A stretch of DNA of 35,043 nt from Scytonema sp. UIC 10036 (GTDB taxonomy: Bacteria > Cyanobacteriota > Cyanobacteriia > Cyanobacteriales > Nostocaceae). Below are positions 8,067 through 15,807 of this stretch, one piece after another. The notes beneath the pieces were generated by a model. That model saw nothing but the letters and a program-made list of their open reading frames with translations. It ran no database searches and was not told where the DNA came from. The stretch lies in contig NZ_WJFC01000133.1 of assembly GCF_009725235.1 (NCBI RefSeq), positions 1 through 35,043 of the forward strand. The letters are read 5' to 3'. Position numbers and translations under genes: made by a program. The first letter of the stretch is position 1. Every line of letters begins with the position of its first letter.

Positions 8067-10790
8067 ATGAATCAAGAACAAGAATATTATCAGGTAGGAG
8101 GAACTTTAAACTCAGATGCTCCTAGTTATATAGAAAGGAAAGCAGACAAAAATATTTATGAGGAACTGAAAGCTGGAAATTTTTGTTATGTATTCAATTC
8201 CCGACAAATGGGGAAGTCCAGCTTGCAAATCCGAGTCAGAAAAAAGTTAGAAACTGAAAACATTGCCTGTGCTATTATTAGTCTAGATGAAATTGGGACT
8301 GAAGGTGTCACTCAAGATCAATGGTATTATACTTTAGTTAAAAATTTGTCAGATAACTTTGAGTTACCATCAAATCGATTATCAGCTTGGTGGCAAGAAC
8401 GAAAGTTATTAACTCCTGTAAAACGATTAAGTGATTTTATTGAAGAAATATTACTATCCCAAATTTTTCAGAATATTGTTATTTTTCTAGATGAAATTGA
8501 CACTGTTCTCAGTTTAGACTTTCCAACAGACGATCTCTTTGCTTTTATTCGAGGTTGTTATAACCAGCGTGCGAATAATTTGAAGTATAGTAGAATTACT
8601 TTTGCATTGTTAGGAGTGGCTACACCCTCTCAATTAATTCAAGATAAGCGACGCACACCCTTTAACATAGGTCAAGAAATTCAATTAAATGGTTTTTCAT
8701 TTGAGGAAGCTCGACCCCTAGCTCAAGGATTAGAGAGTAAAGTCAGTCACTCTCAAATTGCTGAAGATATACTTCGAGAGGTTCTTAATTGGACAGGTGG
8801 TCAACCCTTTCTAACTCAAAAAATATGTAAAATAATTGCCGATTCTCAAGATTTTATCCCTGTTCACAAACAAGCTATACAAAGATGGATTGAGCAAGTC
8901 GTCATTTCAAAAATTATTGAAAATTGGGAAGAACAGGATAATCCCCAGCATTTGAAGACCATTAGTGACAGAATTATCAATAGTAAATATCCCACTTTTA
9001 AATTACTGAATATCTATTTGGAAATTTGCCAAAAGCAAAAAATACAAGCTGATGGTAGCTCAGAACAAAGTGAACTGATGTTATCAGGTTTGGTTGTAGA
9101 AAAAAACAAAATATTAGTCATTTATAACCTTATTTATCAATATGTTTTCGATACAAATTGGGTTAGAGAAATGTTATTGAATATACGACCATATGGTAAG
9201 GAATTAACAGGATGGAAGACTGATAAAAATAAATCTTGGTTACTACAGGGAAGAAAATTACGTGAAGCGTTATCATGGCAGGTTGATAAAACTTTGAGGA
9301 ATGAAGATTATCAGTTTCTTAATGCTAGCCTAGAACTGGCAGTAAAGAATTATCGAATTTGGCGAATATCTACAATAGTATTTGCGATCGCAATAACAGG
9401 AGTACTCATTTGGCAGCAATTACCCAAAACAATAGTAGGTTTCTTTGTTCCATACATATCAGAACCAGAGCTATTTAGCGATGGCAAAAAAACTTTCTTT
9501 CTGGGAAATGGCAATTTTCATCAACAACAGGGTGTTGAAGCTTTTAAAAAAGCAGATTATTCACAAGCAAAGGAACTCTTTAAAAAAGCCAAAGAAAGTG
9601 ATAGAAATGATCCAGAAGCAGAAATTTATTACAATAATACACTAGCACATGAAAAAGGTAATCCTCTGACTTTGGCAGTTGCTGTTCCTATAAATTCTAG
9701 AAGAGAAAGGGCTACAGAAATATTGAGAGGAGTTGCACAAGCACAGTCTGAGATTAACAACAAAGGTGGATTAAAAGGTCGATTGCTAAATATCATAATT
9801 GCTGATGATAAGAATGACCCAAACCAAGGTCAAAGAGTTGCGGAGGAATTGATTAAAGATTCAAATGTTTTAGGAGTCATTGGACACAATAGTAGCCCTG
9901 TTAGTCAAGCTGCACTGACTAAATATAAAGATAAAAGCTTAGCAATGATATCTCCTAGCAGCACCAGTACCGAATTAACTATGGAAAAATTTAAAGTTTT
10001 CTTTAGAACAGTTCCTTCTGATGCAAAAAATGGTGAAAAATTAGCTGAATATACTTATAAGAATAATATCAAAACAGTTGTTATTTTCTATACAAAAGGA
10101 GAGATTTATAGTGAAAGTTTAAAGAAAGCTTTTGAACAATCCTTTAAACTTAATGGAGGAAAAGTTGTCCGTTCCAGAGATTTGGCAGATCCAAACCTGA
10201 ATGCATCTGCTGAAGTATTACTTAGTATATTTGACGATAAAGCCGATGCAGCTGTCTTTTTCCCTAATCTTGAGCTTATCTCTACCGTGATTGACATTGC
10301 GAAGGCTCAAGAAAATAAAGCAGGCTTGCCAAGAAAGCTACGCTTGCTAGGGGGAGACTCTATGTACAATGCTGATACTTTAAAAAAAGGTAAAAAGGCT
10401 CTTGAAGGCTTAATCTTGACAGTACCTTGGTTTGAAGAATCCCATTCAGAATCATTTGCACGGAAAGCTTGCACAAAATGGCAAGGGGGAATTAGCTGGC
10501 GAACTGCTGCTAGTTATGATGCAACTAAAGCTTTCATCAAAGCTATAGAATTGGCTATGGCATTGTCCACAAATCCTTCTCGCCAAACTGTACTTGAAAA
10601 ACTCAATTCTATCGAGCTTTTACCTAATGAAACTTCAGGACATAAGCTCAAATTCAACAAAGGCGAGCGGATTAAGGAACCGGAGCTTGTGAAAGTAGCT
10701 AAAGGATCGGGTAATGCGTGCAAGGGTCTTGAAGAAGGCGGATTTCATTTTGAAAAAGTAGACGCCAAGGCGCAAAGTATTTCTTCTTAG
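8067..10790 (+). CDS. AAA-like ATPase-transmembrane-periplasmic binding protein fusion (putative sensor)
   Basis: The N-terminal AAA-like domain (about 5-370) has a P-loop SRQMGKSSL (45-53) and Walker B IVIFLDEID (137-145). A single hydrophobic segment follows at about 433-452. A short TPR-like helical linker (about 485-530) leads to a type-1 periplasmic binding fold of the branched-chain amino-acid receptor class (about 535-880), with LAVAVPINS...A.EILRGVAQAQSEIN, GVIGHNSSPVS and ISPSSTSTEL. Expected topology puts the ATPase in the cytosol and the ligand-binding domain outside. No permease genes are adjacent, so it is better read as a sensor than as transporter cargo binding. It lies 48 bp after the CHAT-AAA gene. 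Start at 8067 fits the conserved YYQVGGTL beginning. Confidence 0.85.
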   Translation: MNQEQEYYQVGGTLNSDAPSYIERKADKNIYEELKAGNFCYVFNSRQMGKSSLQIRVRKKLETENIACAIISLDEIGTEGVTQDQWYYTLVKNLSDNFELPSNRLSAWWQERKLLTPVKRLSDFIEEILLSQIFQNIVIFLDEIDTVLSLDFPTDDLFAFIRGCYNQRANNLKYSRITFALLGVATPSQLIQDKRRTPFNIGQEIQLNGFSFEEARPLAQGLESKVSHSQIAEDILREVLNWTGGQPFLTQKICKIIADSQDFIPVHKQAIQRWIEQVVISKIIENWEEQDNPQHLKTISDRIINSKYPTFKLLNIYLEICQKQKIQADGSSEQSELMLSGLVVEKNKILVIYNLIYQYVFDTNWVREMLLNIRPYGKELTGWKTDKNKSWLLQGRKLREALSWQVDKTLRNEDYQFLNASLELAVKNYRIWRISTIVFAIAITGVLIWQQLPKTIVGFFVPYISEPELFSDGKKTFFLGNGNFHQQQGVEAFKKADYSQAKELFKKAKESDRNDPEAEIYYNNTLAHEKGNPLTLAVAVPINSRRERATEILRGVAQAQSEINNKGGLKGRLLNIIIADDKNDPNQGQRVAEELIKDSNVLGVIGHNSSPVSQAALTKYKDKSLAMISPSSTSTELTMEKFKVFFRTVPSDAKNGEKLAEYTYKNNIKTVVIFYTKGEIYSESLKKAFEQSFKLNGGKVVRSRDLADPNLNASAEVLLSIFDDKADAAVFFPNLELISTVIDIAKAQENKAGLPRKLRLLGGDSMYNADTLKKGKKALEGLILTVPWFEESHSESFARKACTKWQGGISWRTAASYDATKAFIKAIELAMALSTNPSRQTVLEKLNSIELLPNETSGHKLKFNKGERIKEPELVKVAKGSGNACKGLEEGGFHFEKVDAKAQSISS

Positions 10791-10816
10791 CGTTTTAGCG
10801 TCTTAACATCTTAGCA
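10790..10816. repeat. short degenerate tandem repeat
   Basis: TTAGCGTTT / TTAGCGTCT / TTAACATCT / TTAGCAT copies begin at the stop codon of the preceding gene. No clear terminator hairpin is seen for that gene. Confidence 0.5.
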
Positions 10817-10927
10817 TGAGCTTATTCCTAACTACAGATTTTTCAAGTACTCCAAAAGTGCTTCATTCACCAAATAAGTTGCTCTCTATGGAATAGGCAT
10901 CCTTGCCAGTCCCGTATTAACTTGGAG

Positions 10928-10956
10928 TTGACAAATTCTCTAGGTTTGTTTACAAC
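10928..10956 (+). promoter_or_regulatory. putative promoter of the thrS leader
   Basis: A consensus TTGACA (10928-10933) is followed after 17 bp by TACAAC (10951-10956), which matches the -10 consensus at four of six positions. A start near 10963 would give a leader of about 400 nt carrying both leader ORFs and both terminators. Confidence 0.5.
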
Positions 10957-11006
10957 TTAAAATATGCACCGCAAATTCTATCGAGCAAACATAAGAGTGC
11001 CTAATC

Positions 11007-11087
11007 ATGCAACTTAAGCTCCGTCTAACAACCAGAACACGAACTACCCTGACTATCAGTCTGGGAGGTTGTGAGGCTAGCATATAG
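11007..11087 (+). CDS. candidate leader peptide 1 (Thr-rich)
   Basis: A 26-residue ORF beginning MQLKLRLTTRTRTTLTIS. It has six Thr codons within nine positions (ACA ACC AGA ACA CGA ACT ACC CTG ACT), also Leu- and Arg-rich. It ends 22 nt before the first terminator hairpin. No strong ribosome binding site is visible. Its position, size, Thr content and the similar but stronger leader downstream suggest a regulatory peptide rather than a functional protein. It may be less specific for Thr than leader 2. Confidence 0.55.
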   Translation: MQLKLRLTTRTRTTLTISLGGCEASI

Positions 11088-11147
11088 ACTCACAAATAAT
11101 AAGGCTGTGAAACCCTCCTGGTAAGTGCTTGGGGGGTTTTTGGTTTT
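11061..11147 (+). terminator. attenuator 1: intrinsic terminator with possible competing pairing
   Basis: Terminator stem of nine pairs, 11110-11118 with 11131-11139 (AAACCCTCC / GGGGGGTTT, one G-T), 12-nt loop, followed by a T-rich tract to 11147. The segment 11061-11068 (CTGGGAGG), inside leader ORF 1, can pair with 11114-11121 (CCTCCTGG, two wobble pairs) and would exclude the terminator. A separate hairpin, TTGTGAG 11069-11075 with CTCACAA 11089-11095, has the leader stop codon in its loop. The hairpin and T-tract are plain; the switch is inferred. Confidence 0.65.
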
Positions 11148-11210
11148 TACGCAAGACTGCTTGCAGGTACACCAAACAACAAGAATTTAGCTATTAAAGT
11201 ACGCAAACAA

Positions 11211-11279
11211 ATGACTTTTTTCACTTACCTCATAACAACCACTACCACTACCACTACCATCGCGCCTAGAGGGACGTGA
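11211..11279 (+). CDS. threonine leader peptide (thrS attenuator)
   Basis: A 22-codon ORF with product MTFFTYLITTTTTTTT followed by IAPRGT and TGA. Eleven of 22 residues are Thr, and codons 9-16 are eight Thr codons in a row (ACA ACC ACT ACC ACT ACC ACT ACC). This is the same logic as the enterobacterial thrL leader, although the sequence is not homologous. It lies just upstream of a strong terminator and of a threonyl-tRNA synthetase gene. No Shine-Dalgarno is obvious, which is common in cyanobacteria. Both sequence and position support a leader whose translation speed reports charged tRNA-Thr. Confidence 0.85.
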   Translation: MTFFTYLITTTTTTTTIAPRGT

Positions 11280-11340
11280 AGTGATTTGTTGCGTACAAGC
11301 AAGATTCACCCCTCCAGGCTAGCCCGGAGGGGATTTTTAT
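11269..11340 (+). terminator. attenuator 2: terminator with competing antiterminator
   Basis: Terminator: CCCCTCC (11309-11315) pairs with GGAGGGG (11326-11332), 10-nt loop, then ATTTTTATTT. Antiterminator: GAGGG (11269-11273) with CCCTC (11310-11314), extended after a 2-nt bulge by GTGAA (11276-11280) with TTCAC (11305-11309), ten pairs in all. The upstream antiterminator strand covers the last codons and stop of the Thr leader (stop at 11277). A ribosome finishing the peptide would mask it and let the terminator form, while a ribosome stalled in the Thr run (11235-11258) would leave it free. The pairings are seen directly; the mechanism is inferred. Confidence 0.8.
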
Positions 11341-11364
11341 TTGTCAACAATACTTAGGAGATTA

Positions 11365-12619
11365 ATGACAATGTACGACCATCGAGTTCTGGCTAAAAAT
11401 ATGGATCTGTTTCATTTTGAAGAACACAGTCCGGGTATGGTTTTCTGGCATCCCATGGGTTTGAGACTCTTCCGGATTATCGAAGATTATATGCGGCAAG
11501 TTTATCAGTCTCGTGGATTTGAGGAAGTGCGATCGCGAAGCGCAAGCTGTACCCAGCTTATCGCCTTTAGTATTGAGCCGTTCGCTTTGGGAAAAATCCG
11601 GTCACTGGGAAAAATTTGGCAACAATATGTTTTTTGTAGGCAGTATTAACCGGGATAACTATGCTGATATCGAAAACCCAGAGTTAGAAGCTATTGATTA
11701 TGCTCTAAAACCAATGTCTTGTCCGGCTCACATTGCTATTTACAAGTCACGTAAGCGGAGTTATCGAGAAATTCCCATGCGGCTTATGGAGTTTGGTATT
11801 GTTCATCGCAATGAACCTTCTGGTTCTTTATCTGGTTGTATGCGCTTGCGTCAGTTTGTACAGGATGATGCCCACATTTTCTGTCAAGAAAAGGATTTGA
11901 CGAATGAGATTAATAGCTTTCTCAAGATGGTGAGTGAAGTTTATTCAGCATTTGGCTATAAACATTTTGCTATCCGGATTTCTACAAGACCAAAACAGCG
12001 ATTGGGTTCTGACGAGCTTTGGGACAAGTCGGAAGCAGCCTTGATAGGAGCATGTCAATCTTTAGGGTATGCTTACGAGATATTACCGGGAGAAGGCGCT
12101 TTTTACGGTCCCAAAATTGAAGTTAGTTTGGAAGACCGCCTTGGAAGATCTTGGCAGTGCGGTACAATCCAAGTTGACTTTAACCTCCCCCAAATTTTCG
12201 AGCTTGCTTTTGTCAATAAAGACGGGCAACTCGAACAACCAGTCATGTTACACCAGGCTGTTTTAGGCTCTCTTGAACGCTGGATTGGAATTTTGTTGGA
12301 GAATCAAGAAGGCGCGTTGCCTCTTTGGTTAGCCCCAGTCCAAATTGCTGTCGCTTCAATTTCTGAAAAATCTGCAGACTGGGCAGAAGCCATCGCTACA
12401 GAGATCGAGTCAATGGGAATTAGGACGGAACTTTATGTTGGCGATCGCACGATTTCTAAAAAGATTCGAGAACTTTCAGCAAAAAAAGTTCCTCTGATTG
12501 CGGTAGTTGGGGAACAAGAAAAAGTCAATGGTACTGTTAATCTTCGCCACCTGGGTATTGCAGGGCAGGAAGAAATTAAATTTGCCAAACTTAAGGAGGA
12601 TCTGAAGTCTTTTGCTTAA
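11365..12619 (+). pseudogene. thrS: threonyl-tRNA synthetase paralogue, catalytic core only, frame broken by a 28-bp insertion
   Basis: The protein starts MTMYDHRVLAKNMDLFHF after a good AGGAG about 7 nt upstream of 11365. It directly enters the class II catalytic core (motif 1 region GMVFWHPMG), so the TGS and editing domains of ordinary ThrRS (about 600 residues) are absent. At 11536 the frame is lost and resumes in the next frame at 11564. Removing 11536-11563 restores VRS-PLVLSRSLWEKSGHW and one ORF of 408 codons. Later parts are intact: motif 2 (FGIVHRNEPSGSLSG), zinc ligands C in MSCPAH, H in DDAHIF and H in VMLHQA, motif 3 (LGSLERWIGI), and the anticodon-binding domain (from WLAPVQIAV). 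Anabaena has a second ThrRS with impaired proofreading induced by low zinc; this may be its counterpart. As written it cannot make a full enzyme. Confidence 0.85.
11536..11563. mobile_element. 28-bp hairpin insertion in thrS (small dispersed repeat type)
   Basis: The insert starts CGAAGCGCAAGCTGTACC and ends AGCTTATCG. It contains the inverted repeat AAGCT-gtaccc-AGCTT and is bracketed by ATCGC direct repeats (11532-11536 and 11560-11564). Its size, palindromic core and placement beside a GCGATCGC site resemble the very small mobile repeats described in Nostoc and Anabaena. Because 28 is not a multiple of three it shifts the frame. Confidence 0.7.
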
Positions 12620-12635
12620 AAGGTGTGCCTGAAAC

Positions 12636-12752
12636 CCGTGTCAATAACAAATGACAAATGACAAATGACAGCCCCTTCCTAAAGGAGAGAGCAACGTTAT
12701 CATCAGGGTTTCAAGCCCCTCTCCTTATAGGAGAGGAGTTTGGGGTGAGGTC
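12636..12752. repeat. 7-bp repeats and a hairpin element downstream of thrS
   Basis: ATGACAA-type heptamers occupy about 12642-12670. They are followed by an inverted repeat CCTCTCC-TTATA-GGAGAGG (12718-12736) embedded in a CCCCTCTCC...GGGGTGAGG block of the sort scattered through cyanobacterial genomes. The hairpin has no T-tract, so terminator function is doubtful. The rest, up to 12893, is AT-rich and presumably holds the promoter of the next gene. Confidence 0.65.
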
Positions 12753-12893
12753 TGTTTTGACTTTGTCAAACTCACGCTAATATGGTTGCTAGAGAAATAC
12801 ATCTATCCTATGGGATATTTTTTCCAGTAAATTATAGGAAAAAATAAGCCTTTATGTTAAGCTACTAGACTAAACTCTATATAAACTTTCTCT

Positions 12894-13343
12894 ATGTCTC
12901 TGACCAAGTTTACGATTTTAGTGGCAGAAGACGATCCAAATGACGCCTTCTTTATCCAAAGAGCTTTTCAAAAGACGCAACTGGTTCACACCCTGAAAGT
13001 CTTGGAAGATGGAGATGCGGTCATAGATTACTTAAGTGGCATTGGTGAGTACGCTGACCGAGAACAATATCCTTTGCCAACACTGATACTCCTAGATATA
13101 AAACTACTACGCCGTTCGGGTCTTGAAGTTCTTGAATGGATACGCCAGCAACCTCACTTGAAACGCTTGCTCGTTATCATGCTGACTTCTTCTGACCAAG
13201 ACAGTGATATTAACCTAGCCTATGAACTAGGAGCTAATTCATATTTAACAAAACCAATAGGGATTGATAACCTACAGGAAATGGTAAACAGTATTAACCA
13301 ATACTGGCTCCTCCTCAATAAACAACCAGAAATTGAACAGTGA
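12894..13343 (+). CDS. single-domain response regulator (Rcp1/CheY-like)
   Basis: A stand-alone receiver domain. The acidic pocket is AEDDPND (11-17), the phospho-acceptor is D68 in LILLDIKLL, the conserved Ser/Thr lies in MLTSSDQDSD (96-105), and K120 sits in SYLTKPIG. There is no output domain. The length of 149 residues with the extra loop IGEYADREQYPLP between helix 2 and strand 3 is typical of the Rcp1 subfamily, which in cyanobacteria is often paired with phytochrome or hybrid histidine kinases. No kinase lies nearby. The stop codon merges into a CCAGTGA repeat. Confidence 0.9.
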   Translation: MSLTKFTILVAEDDPNDAFFIQRAFQKTQLVHTLKVLEDGDAVIDYLSGIGEYADREQYPLPTLILLDIKLLRRSGLEVLEWIRQQPHLKRLLVIMLTSSDQDSDINLAYELGANSYLTKPIGIDNLQEMVNSINQYWLLLNKQPEIEQ

Positions 13344-13378
13344 CCAGTGACCAGTAAGCAGTAACCAGTGACCAGTAC
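13340..13378. repeat. 7-bp tandem repeat (CCAGTGA / CCAGTAA)
   Basis: About five GACCAGT-like copies begin at the stop codon of the response regulator and lie between it and the convergent ftsW gene. Confidence 0.75.
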
Positions 13379-13430
13379 ATTATACATATGGCTGGTTTAG
13401 TACCATCGGAATTTACTAGTCCTTAACCTA

Positions 13431-14633
13431 TCAATTGATATTATTTCTTTGGAACAGTCGCCGTGTTCGCCTGTTCTCTGACTCTGCTCGCAACGGTACT
13501 ACATCGGCTTCACTACTTTCGCGTGCCACTCGAATTAGCAAAGCAGCAGATAGCAAACTGGCAATCATTGAATTTCCTCCATAACTAAACATAGGTAATG
13601 GCAACCCAGTTGTTGGCATAGCACCAGTGGTGACAGCAATATGAAGTAAGGATTGCCCTACCATCAAAACTGTTACCCCAATTGCTACAAGTCGATAAAC
13701 CGAATGTTTGGTCTTAACAGCAATGATTAATCCTAAAGTTGCGTATAAAGCAAGCAGTACTAACAACACCATACTACCAACAAAACCAAATTCTTCAGCA
13801 AAAACAGCAAAAATAAAATCGGTGTCTTGAATTGGCAAATAAAACAACTTTTGTTGAGAAAGCCCAAACCCAGCCCCCCACTGCCGACCAGAACCGACAG
13901 CTAGCAAACTTTGCACGAGTTGATAGCCATCTCCAGTTGGATCTGCCCATGGATTTAGAAAAGAAAGCACTCGTTTGCGCTGATATTCTTTGATGCTAAT
14001 ACTAAGTACTGCCAAGAGCACTCCTCCCACTGCTGTTCCTCCCAAGTACTTGTAGGGTAATCCTGCCGCAAGGGCAATCAGCCAAATTGTCATTCCACAT
14101 AGTGCTGTTGTACTTAAGTTAGGCTGGATTAAAATTCCTAAAATAATCAGACAAAAGATACCCAGCCAAAAAAAGCGCACTCGCCAACTTAACCTTTCCC
14201 ACTGCCCAAAAAGTCGCGCACTTTGCAACACTAAAAAGGGTTTAATGAGTTCAGAGGGTTGAATTGGTAGCGGTCCTATAGCTATCCAGCGCGATGCATC
14301 AAATGCCTTTTTTCCCAATCCCGGTATCAAAGTGAGAAAAATCAGCCCCAATAGCAATATTACAAACCAGTGGGATACGTTTACGATCCTGCGTAAGGGC
14401 AGATTAACTATGATGTTGAATACGATTAACGCTGCGAACACCCACAGGACTTGACGCTTAAAGTAATACAGCCCATCATTGTGGCGAGCGTCTGCAACGG
14501 CATATGACGCCGAAAACAGAACAATTAATCCCACACACAGCCATATCAATGTCAGCCAACGCAATAGGCGTGCCTCAAGCGCCCAACTGGACACGGAGTC
14601 ATCTAAGAATGGAATCAGGCGGCGTAAATTCAC
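13431..14633 (-). CDS. ftsW: FtsW/RodA family lipid II polymerase, FtsW-like
   Basis: SEDS-family peptidoglycan glycosyltransferase, expected to polymerise lipid II at the division septum with a class B PBP. The 400 residues contain about ten hydrophobic segments. The family signature regions are seen: FSASYAVADARHNDGLYYFKRQ after the first segment, PIQPSELIKPF, IQPNLSTTALCG, the catalytic-loop region FLNPWADPTGDGYQLVQSL with its conserved aspartate, and FSYGGNSMIASLL near the end. The start is GTG at 14633 and the N-terminus MNLRRLIPFLDDSVSSW fits cyanobacterial FtsW. A RodA paralogue cannot be fully excluded. Confidence 0.9.
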   Translation of the reverse strand: MNLRRLIPFLDDSVSSWALEARLLRWLTLIWLCVGLIVLFSASYAVADARHNDGLYYFKRQVLWVFAALIVFNIIVNLPLRRIVNVSHWFVILLLGLIFLTLIPGLGKKAFDASRWIAIGPLPIQPSELIKPFLVLQSARLFGQWERLSWRVRFFWLGIFCLIILGILIQPNLSTTALCGMTIWLIALAAGLPYKYLGGTAVGGVLLAVLSISIKEYQRKRVLSFLNPWADPTGDGYQLVQSLLAVGSGRQWGAGFGLSQQKLFYLPIQDTDFIFAVFAEEFGFVGSMVLLVLLALYATLGLIIAVKTKHSVYRLVAIGVTVLMVGQSLLHIAVTTGAMPTTGLPLPMFSYGGNSMIASLLSAALLIRVARESSEADVVPLRAESENRRTRRLFQRNNIN

Positions 14634-15296
14634 AATTTCAATATGTTGTGCTACTAGATTTCATTATTTCGGAATTATTTGGAGCTATTTGGGATGAATC
14701 GGACTTAACCACCACCCCAAACTACACCATTTGCTCGATTTGAGCACTCCCAAAAGGGGTATTCGTAGCCTGAGCACGGCTTAAGGGCTTGTTAATAGGT
14801 TACGGTGTTGCGCTGTGTGACGCAGCCATGTTCCTTCCCTGACGCTTGAGACTGGCTAATCTCATTAAGTCATGACCCTTAAGCGGACTGAAACCCAGAA
14901 CGGGTAACCTTGAAACTAGTTCAAAGTTGAGTCATGGTGGAGTCAGTAAATCGAATTACTCCGATTTACTCTGGATTACTCCAGTTCACTTACTCCTCAG
15001 GTAGATTCGTTGAGAATGCAGTTAATGATACTACCTCATTCCAGAATTCATTATTACAATTTCAAGAATTACAAAAAAAGGGCATTGGGCATTGGGCATT
15101 GGGCACAGTACTACAAGCCCAAAGCGTAAGTCGGTAGCACAAGAAGTTTTTTAAGGATTTTTATTTTGGGAATTTTATTAGATAATCTACGGTAAGCCGA
15201 TAAAAAATTAAGCTTTTCGGAGTAGCAGTTGGCATCTTACCACATTTAACTCTGTCATGAGCACTCGTTTCTCATAAAATTACTATAAGCACATCA
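14634..15296. other. long intergenic region between ftsW and the first Rrf2 gene
   Basis: About 660 bp. It contains a run of ATTACTCC-like repeats (about 14953-15000) and GGGCATT repeats (15080-15105). A moderately GC-rich stretch (about 14770-14930) could form local hairpins, such as TGCG...CGCA near 14814, but I cannot match it to a known RNA. A 67-codon ORF at 14934-15137 spans the repeats and has no recognisable domain; I do not call it a gene. The promoters of both divergent genes must lie here. Confidence 0.5.
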
Positions 15297-15779
15297 ATGA
15301 ACAGTAGTATACTGAGTAAAGACTTGAATAGCCAAAACTACACTCTTTTGGATCTGTCTTCCAAAGTAGAGTACGCACTGCTAGCTCTTTTAGAACTAGC
15401 AAGCAACAAAGGAAAAAGAGATCCGCTTACCATGAGCGAGATTACTGCCAGACAACCTATACCGGAACGCTACCTAGAACAAATTCTTACTAGTTTGCGG
15501 CGAGCAGGTCTGGTACAAAGTCATCGTGGCTCTAGAGGCGGATTCGTTTTAGTTCGAGAACCTTGGCAAATTACTTTATTGGAAATTGTTACGGTCGTTG
15601 AAGGTGAGAGGAAGGAGAGAGAATCTTCTCTTCCTCCCACTTTAGAAAAGAACTTAGTTCATGAAGTCTGGGATCGAGCTAATACTGCCGCTATTGAAGT
15701 TTTACGCCGCCATACACTCCAAGATTTGTGCCAGGAAAGAGAAGCTCGAATACAACAGGGACCAATGTATTACATTTAG
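15297..15779 (+). CDS. Rrf2 family transcriptional regulator
   Basis: A 160-residue winged-helix regulator of the Rrf2/IscR/CymR family. After about 22 extra residues comes VEYALLALLELASNKGKRD, the recognition region RQPIPERYLEQILTSLRRAG, and the wing with HRGSRGGFVLVREP. The only cysteine is near the C-terminus (TLQDLCQ), so the three-cysteine iron-sulfur site of IscR is absent and effector sensing must differ. It shares the tail pattern HTLQDLC...MYYI with the second Rrf2 gene at 18312, so the two are paralogues. The targets are unknown. Confidence 0.9.
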   Translation: MNSSILSKDLNSQNYTLLDLSSKVEYALLALLELASNKGKRDPLTMSEITARQPIPERYLEQILTSLRRAGLVQSHRGSRGGFVLVREPWQITLLEIVTVVEGERKERESSLPPTLEKNLVHEVWDRANTAAIEVLRRHTLQDLCQEREARIQQGPMYYI

Positions 15780-15807
15780 GCAAAGGAGTCACTCGTGATA
15801 TGTTTTT

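Noticed and set aside
8067..10790. Amino-acid ABC transporter binding protein
   Set aside because: The binding domain is fused to a membrane helix and an ATPase of a different class, and no permease genes are adjacent, so a sensor role fits better.
11513..12619. A complete 368-codon ThrRS starting at 11513
   Set aside because: Its first 17 codons are the first-frame sequence read out of frame plus the insert, and it would lack the motif 1 region. The gene is better read as one frame broken by an insertion.
14770..14935. Structured non-coding RNA upstream of the Rrf2 gene
   Set aside because: The stretch is somewhat GC-rich with weak local hairpins, but I could not match it to any known cyanobacterial RNA or find a terminator for it.
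14934..15137. 67-codon ORF between ftsW and the Rrf2 gene
   Set aside because: It spans ATTACTCC-like and GGGCATT repeats, has no domain and no ribosome binding site.
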